Of a stretch of DNA of 64,000 bases, positions 24,348 to 32,602 are shown in pieces. Position numbers and translations under genes: made by a program. Source of the stretch: Leisingera sp. ANG-M1 (lineage in GTDB: Bacteria; Pseudomonadota; Alphaproteobacteria; Rhodobacterales; Rhodobacteraceae); assembly GCF_000813745.1 (NCBI RefSeq), contig NZ_JWLC01000004.1:1-64000 (forward strand), written 5' to 3'. The notes below the pieces were generated by a model, which worked only from the letters and a program-made list of their open reading frames with translations, did no database searches and was not told the DNA's origin. Every line of letters begins with the position of its first letter. The first letter of the stretch is position 1.

Positions 24348-24950
24348 TCAGTCAAGGGCCCAGCCCTCCGGCTTGAACAGCGGGTCTGCGTAATGGCTGA
24401 TTTCCATTTCAATGCCGTGTGCAATCTGGCTGTCTTTCAATGCGTCCGGCGCCGGGTGGCGGAAGGCAACATCATTGCCGTCAATGGTGGCCGCCTCAGG
24501 GTCCTTGCGGGCGCCCAGCCGCTCCGCGAGCCGGATCGAGTCGAGATTCTTCGGGTCGATATAGCTGACCGCGGTCTCCCAGCCCAGATTTGAATAAAAA
24601 TGTCCGCGTGCGGCGTGCGAAGCCTCCAGGGCATAGCCCTTGCCGGCGGCACCGGGCCAGATGATCCAGGCGATTTCCTGCTCGGGCCAGCCAGCGGGCT
24701 GCCAGCCGCCGGCCATGCCGTAGGTCTCGTCGGTGGATTTGTCGTGAATCATCCACATGCCGAAGCCGCGCACCTGCCAATGGTCGATCTCGGCGGCGTA
24801 GAGCATCCAGGCCTCATACGTGTTCAGCGGCCCGCCCATGAAACGCGAGCGGTAAGAGCTGAAGGTGGCCTTGAAATCGGGGTAGTCCTGCGCCTCGGGT
24901 CCGCGCAGCACTAGGCGTTCGGTTTCGATCACCGGGATGTCGAAGGGCAT
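24348..24950 (-). CDS. GNAT acetyltransferase, array member A
   Basis: A 200-residue RimJ/RimL-like GNAT domain. It starts with IPVIETERLVLRGP (beta 1), has the acetyl-CoA loop GAAGKGYALEASHAAR and then the ISYIDP-like strand and AERLGARKDPEA. Such enzymes acetylate N-termini or small molecules; the substrate is unknown. Its start overlaps the stop of member B (TGATG). It is closest to members B and D. Confidence 0.9.
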   Translation of the reverse strand: MPFDIPVIETERLVLRGPEAQDYPDFKATFSSYRSRFMGGPLNTYEAWMLYAAEIDHWQVRGFGMWMIHDKSTDETYGMAGGWQPAGWPEQEIAWIIWPGAAGKGYALEASHAARGHFYSNLGWETAVSYIDPKNLDSIRLAERLGARKDPEAATIDGNDVAFRHPAPDALKDSQIAHGIEMEISHYADPLFKPEGWALD

Positions 24951-25468
24951 CAGGCGGCCTCCCCTTGCTGGGGGTGGCGCCAGACCTGGCAGGGGTCGCC
25001 AACAACAGTGCCGTCACGCTCGTAGCGGGCGCCGAGGCGTTCCGCCAGCGCCTGCGAGCGGGTGTTGGCAGCGTGGATATAGGAGATTACTCCATCCAGG
25101 CCGAAATGCGCAGCGCCATAGGCGCGGGCGGCTTGCGCGGCTTCAAAGGCGATGCTCTTGCCTTCGGCTGCTGCGTAGATGTGCCAGCCAAGCTCCGGCT
25201 CATCCCAGCCCTCGTGGTTGAGGAAACCGGTTCGTCCGAGCGGGGTATCGTTTGCCTTGTCCGCAATTGTCCACATGCCAAAGCCGCGGGCCATCCAATG
25301 GCCTAGGCTGGTGCAGAACCCGAACCAGGCGTCCTGGCGTTTTTTCGGACCGCCAATGAAGGAGCTGCGTTCGGTCGCCATGAAGGCGGCATGCGCGTCG
25401 AAATCCGCCACGCGCGGCGCCCGCAGGATCAGGCGTTCGGTCTCGATCACAGGAACGGCAAAATGCAT
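24950..25468 (-). CDS. GNAT acetyltransferase, array member B
   Basis: 172 residues; VPVIETERLILRAP opens the domain. The acetyl-CoA loop reads AAEGKSIAFEAAQAAR: the second glycine of the usual GxG is replaced by Ser, which may weaken cofactor binding. ISYIHAANTRSQALAERLGA and the final RHP follow the shared pattern. The start at 25468 was chosen because it begins the conserved domain; the frame upstream lies over member C. Substrate unknown. Confidence 0.88.
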   Translation of the reverse strand: MHFAVPVIETERLILRAPRVADFDAHAAFMATERSSFIGGPKKRQDAWFGFCTSLGHWMARGFGMWTIADKANDTPLGRTGFLNHEGWDEPELGWHIYAAAEGKSIAFEAAQAARAYGAAHFGLDGVISYIHAANTRSQALAERLGARYERDGTVVGDPCQVWRHPQQGEAA

Positions 25469-25529
25469 CAGCGCGCCCCTTCCGGCAGAAGGGCGCGGCC
25501 AAGCAGGGATATGTTCCCGCGAAGACGCA

Positions 25530-26093
25530 TCAGTGCAGCAGGCCCCGAGCGGCTTGCGGGCCGGAAACGTGCGGCGGCACGTGGCGCCAGGCGCGGATGT
25601 TCGGCGCGGGCTGCAGGCGGAAGGACACAGGTTTCTCGGGCTGCGCGCCGACGCGCCGGGCCAACGCGATGGAGGCATCGTTTTCCTCCGGCACATAGGA
25701 GACGATCGATTCCCAGCCTGCCTCGCCAAACAGCCAGCTCAGTACCGCTTGCGCCGCTTCGCTGGCATAGCCTTTGCCCTGGCCGTTTTCCATCAGGTGC
25801 CAGGACAGCTCCGGCTCGGGCCAGCCTTTGGGGAACCAGGGGCCGACCAGGCCCACGGTCTGGCCGGTGCTGCGCTCGACAACAGCGAACAGGCCGTAGC
25901 CGTGCAGATGCCAGTGGCCAATGATGGTGGCAATCGACCACCACAGCGAATCGGGATCCTCCGCCGCATCGATAAAGCGCGCGGCACCCGGATTCAGGAA
26001 GGCGGCATTGGCGTCAAACTCCGGATCTGCCGGAGAAATCAGCATAAGCCGTTTGGAAACAAGCCGCGGATACGGCTTTCGCACGTCAGTCAT
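25530..26093 (-). CDS. GNAT acetyltransferase, array member C
   Basis: 187 residues, the most divergent of the four. It retains IGHWHLHGYGLF, GWPEPELSWHL, the cofactor loop GQGKGYASEAAQ and the final AWRHVPPHV. I prefer the ATG at 26093 (AGAGGGG upstream), which fits the domain. An ATG at 26246 that overlaps the stop of member D (ATGA) and has its own GGAGG would add 51 residues unlike a GNAT domain; this is a real alternative. Confidence 0.85.
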   Translation of the reverse strand: MTDVRKPYPRLVSKRLMLISPADPEFDANAAFLNPGAARFIDAAEDPDSLWWSIATIIGHWHLHGYGLFAVVERSTGQTVGLVGPWFPKGWPEPELSWHLMENGQGKGYASEAAQAVLSWLFGEAGWESIVSYVPEENDASIALARRVGAQPEKPVSFRLQPAPNIRAWRHVPPHVSGPQAARGLLH

Positions 26094-26242
26094 TGTGTAC
26101 CCCTCTGCCCGGGCGGAAGGCCGCCCGGCATGAATTTCACCCATCCAAGAAGGGAGTATCGGGGACACTGCGTAATTTTCGGTTAAACGGCAGGCGGCTG
26201 CCGCAATTGCGCCGTATTGGTTGCCGCTAATTTGATGGAAGC

Positions 26243-26788
26243 TCATGCGTAGGCCTCCATTCCGCCAGATGCCAAATCATCGGGGCTCAGGTGGCGCCAG
26301 ATCTGCACCTCGCCGAACCGGTCGTGGGTGAAGGTGCCGTCGAGCACGGCGCCCATGCGTTTGGCCACAGCGGCAGAAGCATGGTTGTTCGGATCAACCA
26401 GGCTGATTGCGGTGGTCCACCCCAAGGTTTCATAGGCATAGCTGCGCGCAGCAATGGCTGCCTCGGTGGCATAGCCTTTGCTGCCAAAACCCTCGAACAG
26501 GTCCCAGCCGATTTCCGGCTCGGGCCAGCCGTGCGGATTCCACAACCCGATGATTCCCGCGGTTTTTCCGGAGGACTTCTCTTCGACTGTCCAGCGGCCG
26601 TAGCCGAGCATCTGCCAGTGGCCGATCTCCAGCGCCAGGTGGCGCCAGACTTTTTCGGCATCCATCTGCCCGCCCACGAAAGTTGCGCGTTCGGAAGCAT
26701 AGAACGCGCACAGCGCCTCGAAATCCGCCAGCGCTGGGGCGCGGAGGATCAGGCGATCGGTTTCGAGGGTGGGGATGGAGACGGTCAT
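26243..26788 (-). CDS. GNAT acetyltransferase, array member D
   Basis: 181 residues with IPTLETDRLILRAP, IGHWQMLGYGRW, the cofactor loop GFGSKGYATEAAIAAR and the closing IWRHLSPDD. It starts three bases after the ffh stop (TAA GCC ATG), so its translation is likely tied to Ffh. The substrate is unknown; ribosomal protein or small-molecule acetylation are both possible. Confidence 0.9.
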   Translation of the reverse strand: MTVSIPTLETDRLILRAPALADFEALCAFYASERATFVGGQMDAEKVWRHLALEIGHWQMLGYGRWTVEEKSSGKTAGIIGLWNPHGWPEPEIGWDLFEGFGSKGYATEAAIAARSYAYETLGWTTAISLVDPNNHASAAVAKRMGAVLDGTFTHDRFGEVQIWRHLSPDDLASGGMEAYA

Positions 26789-26791
26789 GGC

Positions 26792-28315
26792 TTATTTCTT
26801 CTTGCCGAATCCGCTGAGGCCTGCGGGCAGGCCCATGCCGCCGCCGAGGCCGGGGAGGCCGCCGGGCAGGCCGCCTTTGCCGCCCATTGCCTTGGCTGCG
26901 GCTTCCAGTGCCTTGGGGTCCATTTGCGAGGGATCCATGCCTTCCATGCCGGGCATGCCGCCGCCTTTGCCGAACATGCCTTTCATGGCCTGTTTCAGCA
27001 TCTTGCCTTTGCCCATCTTGCCCATCTTCTTCATCACATCGGCCATTTGCCGGTGCATTTTCAGAAGCTTGTTGAGGTCGGAAACCTCCATGCCGGAGCC
27101 GGCCGCGATGCGTTTTTTGCGGGAGGCCTGCAGCAGCGCGGGGTTGGCGCGTTCCTTCTTGGTCATCGACTGGATCATGGCGATCTGGCGCTTCAGCACC
27201 TTGTCGTCCATGCCGGCGTCCTGCACCTGTTTGGCCATTTTGCCCATGCCGGGCATCATTTGCATCATGCCCTCCATGCCGCCCATCTGGAGCATCTGTT
27301 CAAGCTGCATCTTCAGGTCATTCATATTGAAATGACCCTTCATCATGCGCTTCATCATCTTCTCGGCCTGTTCGGCCTCGATGGTTTCCTGCGCCTTTTC
27401 GACCAGCGCGACGATGTCGCCCATGCCGAGGATGCGGCCGGCGATCCGGTCAGCCTCGAAGGTCTCCAGCGCGTCCATCTTCTCGCCCAGGCCGACAAAG
27501 CGGATCGGCTTGCCGGTGACGGCGCGCATCGACAGGGCAGCGCCGCCGCGGCCGTCGCCGTCCATCCGGGTCAGCACCACGCCGGAGATGCCGATCTTGG
27601 CGTCGAATTCTTCTGCAACTTCAACGGCAACCTGGCCGGTCAGGCCATCGACCACCAGCAGGGTCTCGCGCGGAGAGACCACGTTGCGGACGTCCTCGAC
27701 CTCCTGCATCAGCACTTCGTCGATGTGCAGGCGGCCGGCGGTATCCAGCATGTAGACGTCATAGCCGCCCAGGGTCGCCTGCTGCTTGGCGCGTTTGGCG
27801 ATGTCGACGGGTTTCTGGCCGGGCACGATCGGCAGGGTGTCGACGCCGATCTGGGTGCCGAGCACCGCCAGCTGGTCCATCGCCGCCGGGCGGTAGACAT
27901 CGAGCGAGGCCATCAGGACCTTCTTGCCCTCTTTCTCTTTCAACCGCTTGGCGAGCTTACCGGTGGTGGTGGTCTTACCGGAGCCTTGCAGGCCGACCAT
28001 CAGGACGGGGGCGGGCGGGTTGTCGACCTTGAGCTTGCCGGGGTCTTCGTCGCCGCGCAGCACGTCGACCAACGCGTCATGGACGATCTTCACGACCTGC
28101 TGGCCCGGGGTCACCGATTTGGTGACGGCCTGGCCGGTAGCCTGGTCCTGCACCTTCTTGATGAAGTCGCGGGCAACCGGCAGCGAGACGTCGGCTTCCA
28201 GCAGCGCCACGCGAACCTCGCGCAGGGCGGATTTGACGTCCTCTTCGTTCAGGGCGCCTTGTTTGGTCAGCCGGTCAAAGACGCCGGAAAGGCGTTCGGA
28301 TAAATTTTCAAACAT
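26792..28315 (-). CDS. ffh: Signal recognition particle protein Ffh
   Basis: 507 residues: N domain, GTPase G domain with GLQGSGKTTTTGKLA, DVYRPAA, DTAGR and VGLGEKMD, and a Met-rich M domain for signal sequence and 4.5S RNA binding. The start at 28315 has CAGGAGG upstream; the frame to 28387 is an unsupported extension. It targets nascent inner-membrane proteins with FtsY. It leads the locus that goes on through the GNAT array to rpsP. Confidence 0.97.
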   Translation of the reverse strand: MFENLSERLSGVFDRLTKQGALNEEDVKSALREVRVALLEADVSLPVARDFIKKVQDQATGQAVTKSVTPGQQVVKIVHDALVDVLRGDEDPGKLKVDNPPAPVLMVGLQGSGKTTTTGKLAKRLKEKEGKKVLMASLDVYRPAAMDQLAVLGTQIGVDTLPIVPGQKPVDIAKRAKQQATLGGYDVYMLDTAGRLHIDEVLMQEVEDVRNVVSPRETLLVVDGLTGQVAVEVAEEFDAKIGISGVVLTRMDGDGRGGAALSMRAVTGKPIRFVGLGEKMDALETFEADRIAGRILGMGDIVALVEKAQETIEAEQAEKMMKRMMKGHFNMNDLKMQLEQMLQMGGMEGMMQMMPGMGKMAKQVQDAGMDDKVLKRQIAMIQSMTKKERANPALLQASRKKRIAAGSGMEVSDLNKLLKMHRQMADVMKKMGKMGKGKMLKQAMKGMFGKGGGMPGMEGMDPSQMDPKALEAAAKAMGGKGGLPGGLPGLGGGMGLPAGLSGFGKKK

Positions 28316-28442
28316 GCCTGCGGCCTCCTGATGCCGGTTACGTTGTGTGGCGCCCCCGTATGTAGGGGACATGCGGTCCATGCGCAAATGCCCCCACGGG
28401 CGTACAACGCTGGTGGGGGGCGATCCCTGGCACGGACAGGGA

Positions 28443-28464
28443 CCGGAAGACTCACTGCTTCCGG
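28443..28464. terminator. Hairpin between the membrane protein gene and ffh
   Basis: CCGGAAG (28443-28449) pairs with CTTCCGG (28458-28464). On the minus strand it follows the membrane-protein stop and precedes ffh. There is no T-tract, so it could be a terminator or part of the ffh leader. Confidence 0.4.
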
Positions 28465-28479
28465 ATGTTTGGGCAGGCG

Positions 28480-29007
28480 TTACGCGGAATGACCCTGAGA
28501 GTCAACCGTTTCAGGAGTGTCGGCAGGCAGCCAAGCATTGATCGCGTCAGCCAGCCGCTGCGGCCCGCGGCCATTGGTGAAGGCTTGCACCACAGGGTGG
28601 CAGCCGGCGCTCATGCCGCCGTCCAGCACCAGTACTGGGCGGTAAAGTGTGCGCGTGCGACCTTCCCGGCGGCTAGGGGTAGTCTCCACCTCTGCATGGG
28701 ACAGGTCGGCGAGACGGTGCTCTGTCTCGCTGTAGCCGAAGACCGACTGGCGGCGGATCACGATGCGGCCGCCAGGGCGGTCGAAGATCACCTGCACACG
28801 GCGCACGAACAGGCAGAAGGCTAAAGCCCCCATGCCGCCACCCACCAGGGTAAAGATGAGGCCGGGCCAGATCAGGTCGCCGCCCTGGCTGAGCATACCC
28901 AGCCCGGCACCTGCAAAGGTGAGGATGAAAAAGACAAGCATGATCCCGATGAGCCATGGCGTGTCGGCGAGGATCAGCTGCTCAGGTGTGCTGCGCGTGA
29001 TCTTCAT
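28480..29007 (-). CDS. Two-helix membrane protein of unknown function
   Basis: 175 residues with two hydrophobic helices (about 17-40 and 48-68), then a soluble beta-rich domain containing VQVIFDRPGGRIVIRRQSVFG and TRTLYRPVLVLDGG. This looks like a bacterial PH-like or membrane-associated sandwich, which I cannot name. I chose the ATG at 29007, next to the first helix; the frame to 29190 has no support. A hairpin follows at 28443-28464. Confidence 0.8.
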   Translation of the reverse strand: MKITRSTPEQLILADTPWLIGIMLVFFILTFAGAGLGMLSQGGDLIWPGLIFTLVGGGMGALAFCLFVRRVQVIFDRPGGRIVIRRQSVFGYSETEHRLADLSHAEVETTPSRREGRTRTLYRPVLVLDGGMSAGCHPVVQAFTNGRGPQRLADAINAWLPADTPETVDSQGHSA

Positions 29008-29056
29008 GGGGCCAGCATAACGGGCCGCGGAAGCCCGGTGAGGGGAAACTGGCGGT

Positions 29057-29068
29057 TTTGACGTCAAA
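29057..29068. promoter_or_regulatory. 12-bp palindrome in divergent promoter region
   Basis: TTTGACGTCAAA is a perfect palindrome between the membrane-protein gene and the EF-G-like gene. It could bind a dimeric regulator. Nothing links it to a known factor. The rest of the 277-base gap (29008-29284) shows no gene. Confidence 0.35.
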
Positions 29069-29284
29069 TATGAACAGGTAGTGGCGCAACTAAGCCGTCT
29101 GCACGCTTGACTCAAAGGGGGTGGCTTGGGCAGCATCGGGACTCTGGCCCCTTGCCGTCCACTCACCGGCCGGGCCGCTTGGAAGAGCATCCGAGGCAGA
29201 TCTTCAGCACAGGCAAATCACGCGAACCTCAGTGTCCGCGCACCTCTCCGGGCAGCCGTATCAGCCATGGGAGGATCTGAGAAC

Positions 29285-31192
29285 ATGCGCGTTTTCACTA
29301 TTCTGGGACCGTCGCAGTCCGGCAAATCTACGCTGGCCACGGCGCTGGCCAACCTGGACAGCGCTGCGGGCAAGCGGCAGGAGGTTGCAGGCGTCGCCGC
29401 TTTGCAGCCTTTTTCATTCATGGGCGAGGACTGGGCTGCGATCGACATCGCGGGCGGTGCCGACAATCTTTCGCAGGCGGGCCCGGCGCTGGCTGCCAGC
29501 GATGCTGCCGTTCTCTGCGTTCCGGCCGACGCCGGCGCTGCGGTGCTGAGCGCGCCGTATCTGCGCAAGCTGGAGGAGGCGGGCATCCCCGCCTTTATTT
29601 TTGTCAACCGCATGGACCAGGCCACGGACCGGGTTGCCGAGATCGTCGCCGCGCTTCAGGCCTATTGCAGCCACAACATCATTCTGAGGCAGGTGCCGAT
29701 CCGCGAGGGCGGCCAGGTGGTGGGTGCTGTGGATCTGATTTCTGAGCGCGCTTGGCAGTATCAGGAGGGCAAGCCTTCGGCGCTGATCGAGCTGCCGGTG
29801 GCGATGTATGCCCGCGAGCAGGAGGCGCGGACCGAGTTGCTGGAGGCGCTGGCGGATTTTGACGACGCGCTGCTGGAAGAGCTGATCGAGGATCAGCAGG
29901 TGATGGCCGAGGAGGTCTATGAAGTGGCCACCAAGGTGCTGCAGCACAACGACCTGATTCCCGCGCTGATGGGCTCGGGCGAGCACAAGAACGGTATTTT
30001 GCGGCTGATGAAGTCGCTGCGCCACGAGGCGCCGGACGTGGGTGTCGCGCTGGAGCGGCTGAGCCAGGACGGCGAGGTGGTTGCCGTTGGCTGCATGGCG
30101 GATCTGGTCAAGCATCTGGGCAAAACGGTGCTGGTGCGGGCGATGGGTGACGTCATCGGCAACGGTGCGCCTGTGGCTGGTGCCGCGCTCGGCTCTCTGA
30201 GCGGTGTGGCTGGCGGCTCCAATGGCCATCTGGATGCCGGCGATGTAGGCCAGGCAGTGAAATCGGACCATCTGAACCTGGGCTATGCCTATGGGCCGGA
30301 CGGCGCGGCGCCATTGCCGGATTGGGCGCAGCCGCGGCCATCTACGTTCCGGCGGGTGATCACTCCGGTGCATGAGCGGGACGATGCGCGGCTGTCGGGC
30401 GCTTTGGAGAGGCTGGCGGAGATCGACCCGGCACTCGATGTGGGCCAGGACGAGGCCAGCGGCCATGCACTGCTCAGTTTGCAGGGGCCGCTGCATATGC
30501 GGCGGATCAAGCACACCCTAAAGGAGGAGTTTGGGGTCGAGGTCGAAGAGGAAATAGTCCCTCCGGCCCTGCGCGAGACCATCAACAAAAGCGTGCAGAT
30601 CCATCACCGCCACCGCAAGCAGTCCGGCGGCGCAGGCCAGTTTGCCGATGTTGTGATCGAGGTGAAACCCTTGCCGCGCGGCAGCGGCTTTGTGTTCGAG
30701 GAGACGGTGAAGGGCGGTGCAGTGCCCAAGAACTATATCCCCTCGGTCGAGGCCGGCGCGAAAGAGGCGCTGGCGCAGGGGCTCAATGGCCATCCGGTGG
30801 TGGATGTCTGCGTGACGCTGAAGGATGGCAAGCATCATTCGGTGGACAGTTCCGATTATGCCTTCCGAACGGCAGGCAAGAATGCGGTGCGCGAGGCAAT
30901 GGCTGAAGCCGGTGCCACGCTGCTGCAGCCGATCATGCGGGTGCAGATCCATGTGCCGTCGGTGTTCACTGGCGGGCTGGTGCCGGTGGTCAGCGGTATG
31001 AAAGGGCAGATCCTGGGGTTCGAGGCCGAAGACGGCGTGGCCGGCTGGGATGTGTTCGAGACGCTCTTGCCGATGTCGGCGCAGGATGAGCTGTGCAACA
31101 CGCTGGCCAGCCACACCCGCGGCACCGGCTGGTTCAGCACCGGTTTCGATCACTATGAAGAAGCCCGGCGGGCCGATTTCGCCGGGGCCTGA
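29285..31192 (+). CDS. EF-G-like translational GTPase paralog with altered G motifs
   Basis: 635 residues with EF-G domain order. The P-loop GPSQSGKST (8-16) and G4 NRMD (108-111) are kept. Switch I is shortened and lacks RGITI, and switch II reads DIAGGAD (54-60) where EF-G has DTPGHVD, so the catalytic His is Gly58. Domains III to V are well conserved, for example HHRHRKQSGGAGQFADVV. It may be slow in GTP hydrolysis or act off the normal cycle. GGGAGGA precedes the start. The canonical fusA is not in this window. Confidence 0.9.
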   Translation: MRVFTILGPSQSGKSTLATALANLDSAAGKRQEVAGVAALQPFSFMGEDWAAIDIAGGADNLSQAGPALAASDAAVLCVPADAGAAVLSAPYLRKLEEAGIPAFIFVNRMDQATDRVAEIVAALQAYCSHNIILRQVPIREGGQVVGAVDLISERAWQYQEGKPSALIELPVAMYAREQEARTELLEALADFDDALLEELIEDQQVMAEEVYEVATKVLQHNDLIPALMGSGEHKNGILRLMKSLRHEAPDVGVALERLSQDGEVVAVGCMADLVKHLGKTVLVRAMGDVIGNGAPVAGAALGSLSGVAGGSNGHLDAGDVGQAVKSDHLNLGYAYGPDGAAPLPDWAQPRPSTFRRVITPVHERDDARLSGALERLAEIDPALDVGQDEASGHALLSLQGPLHMRRIKHTLKEEFGVEVEEEIVPPALRETINKSVQIHHRHRKQSGGAGQFADVVIEVKPLPRGSGFVFEETVKGGAVPKNYIPSVEAGAKEALAQGLNGHPVVDVCVTLKDGKHHSVDSSDYAFRTAGKNAVREAMAEAGATLLQPIMRVQIHVPSVFTGGLVPVVSGMKGQILGFEAEDGVAGWDVFETLLPMSAQDELCNTLASHTRGTGWFSTGFDHYEEARRADFAGA

Positions 31193-31302
31193 GACGTCGT
31201 GTGACGCAAAACGATCTGCAAGGGGCGCCCGGCCCCTTGCATTTCCCTGCAGTTCCGCGCGATCTGCTTCAAAACTCGGAAAACGGTTTGCGGAGCAAGA
31301 TT

Positions 31303-31830
31303 ATGGACGCCTCATCTGCTTTTCAGGACAGCCTGCCTGTCTCTTCGGACGCGCTGCTGGCGCAGCTGGATGATTGGGGCATCCCTTATGTCCTGCACAC
31401 CCATGTGCCGTTGCGTACGGTAGAGGACTCCAAGGCTGTTGAGGATCAGTTCCTGGTGCCGGGCGAGAACGCGCTGCGGACCAAGAACCTTTATCTGCGG
31501 GACAAGAAGAAGCGGAACTACCTGGTGACGCTGCAGCAGGACCGGGAGATCGACCTGAAGGCGCTGGGCGCGGAACTGGGCATCGGCAACCTGTCGTTCG
31601 GTTCGGCAGACCGTCTGCTGGAGAACCTCGGCATCCGTCCCGGTGCGGTCAGCCCGCTGGCGATGTTCCACGGCGTAGAGAAGAGTGTCATCTTTTTCAT
31701 GGATGCCGCCGCGCAGGAAGCTGATGTGATCTATATGCACCCGCTGGTCAATGACCGCACGGTGGCGATGAAACGGGCCGATGTGATGGCTTTCTTTGAG
31801 AAGACCGGTGTCGAGGTGAACTGGGTCTGA
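31303..31830 (+). CDS. YbaK/ProX-type aminoacyl-tRNA deacylase
   Basis: 175 residues of the YbaK/INS superfamily. TKNLYLRDKKKRNYLVTLQ carries the conserved lysine of the ProXp/PrdX branch, and SVIFFMDAAAQEADVIYMHP completes the pocket. These free-standing editing proteins hydrolyse mischarged tRNAs, usually Ala-tRNA-Pro. The start at 31303 has GGAG upstream; a GTG at 31201 would add 34 unlikely residues. It follows the EF-G-like gene by 110 bases. Confidence 0.88.
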   Translation: MDASSAFQDSLPVSSDALLAQLDDWGIPYVLHTHVPLRTVEDSKAVEDQFLVPGENALRTKNLYLRDKKKRNYLVTLQQDREIDLKALGAELGIGNLSFGSADRLLENLGIRPGAVSPLAMFHGVEKSVIFFMDAAAQEADVIYMHPLVNDRTVAMKRADVMAFFEKTGVEVNWV

Positions 31831-31849
31831 GCTGCTGAGCCAGGAAGCA

Positions 31850-31875
31850 GGGCCGGATCAGGCACCGGCCCTTCT
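31850..31875. terminator. Hairpin between convergent deacylase and azoreductase genes
   Basis: GGGCCGG (31850-31856) pairs with CCGGCCC (31865-31871), followed by TTCT on the plus strand. It lies between two converging stops and may work in both directions. Confidence 0.55.
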
Positions 31876-31893
31876 AAGTAGTTAAAACCGGGA

Positions 31894-32475
31894 TCAGGCG
31901 GCCAGAGCTTCGATCTGACCCTTCGCCTTGGCGAGGGCCCCGTCGGCATCAATCGACATGGCGTCAGCGGCGACGATCTCGACATCGGTGATGCCGATGA
32001 AGCCCAGGACATGGCGCAGGTAAGTGGTGGCAAAGTCCATATCGGACCCCGCTTGGGTACCGCCGGAAGCCATTGCGATAATAGCGCGCTTGCCTTCCAG
32101 CAGGCCGATCGGGCCGGCTTCAGAATACTGGAAGGTGAGGCCGACGCGGGCCACCAGGTCGATCCAGGCTTTCAGGGTGGAAGGGACCGAGAAGTTGTAG
32201 ACCGGCGCGCCGATTACGATGGTATCGGCCTGCTTCAGCTCTTCCACCAGTGAGTCGGAGAGCGCCAGCAGCTGCTTTTGCGCATCGCTGCGCTGATCAG
32301 CCGGGGTGAAGTTGGCGCCGACCCAGGCGCCGTCCAGGAGCGGCAGCGGCGCGGCGAGGTCGCGGCGGGTCACATTTGCCGCGCTAAGGCGGGACACAAT
32401 CTGTGCCGAGAGATCCCGGGTGACGGAGCCTTCGGTGCGGGCGGAGGAGTCGATATGGAGAACGGTGCTGGTCAT
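31894..32475 (-). CDS. azoR: FMN-dependent NADH-azoreductase
   Basis: 193 residues of flavodoxin-like fold. The FMN phosphate loop is near SSARTEGSVTRDLS, and APVYNFSVPSTLKAWIDLVAR plus GLLEGKRAIIAMASGG are hallmarks of the AzoR/AcpD family. It reduces azo compounds and quinones with NADH. AGGA precedes the start at 32475. It is divergent from a LysR regulator, its likely controller. Confidence 0.93.
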   Translation of the reverse strand: MTSTVLHIDSSARTEGSVTRDLSAQIVSRLSAANVTRRDLAAPLPLLDGAWVGANFTPADQRSDAQKQLLALSDSLVEELKQADTIVIGAPVYNFSVPSTLKAWIDLVARVGLTFQYSEAGPIGLLEGKRAIIAMASGGTQAGSDMDFATTYLRHVLGFIGITDVEIVAADAMSIDADGALAKAKGQIEALAA

Positions 32476-32519
32476 TGTCTTGTTCCTGTGCATTGTTGCT
32501 GGGAGGAAACTGGGGTATT

Positions 32520-32538
32520 GCATTTTCGAACACAATGC
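32520..32538. promoter_or_regulatory. Candidate LysR binding site
   Basis: GCATT (32520-32524) and AATGC (32534-32538) are inverted with 9 bases between them, in the 127-base gap between azoR and the LysR gene. A second weak repeat, CACA-N5-TGTG, is at 32548-32560. The arrangement suits a LysR regulator that controls its divergent neighbour. Confidence 0.4.
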
Positions 32539-32602
32539 CGCCATGGTCACATGAATTGTGCGCCAGCGCGCATATCGTATTGGAAATACCTGGGAGGCTG
32601 CG

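Noticed and set aside
26291-28303. A 670-codon plus-strand frame opposite ffh and GNAT member D
   Set aside because: It is antisense to well-conserved genes, and its His/Leu/Gln-rich text has no domain character; it arises from GC-rich codon bias.
28320-28480. Possible small SRP RNA near ffh, because of hairpins such as CCGGAAG/CTTCCGG
   Set aside because: The conserved SRP RNA apical loop (GGTCAGG...GGAAGCAGCC type) is not present on either strand.
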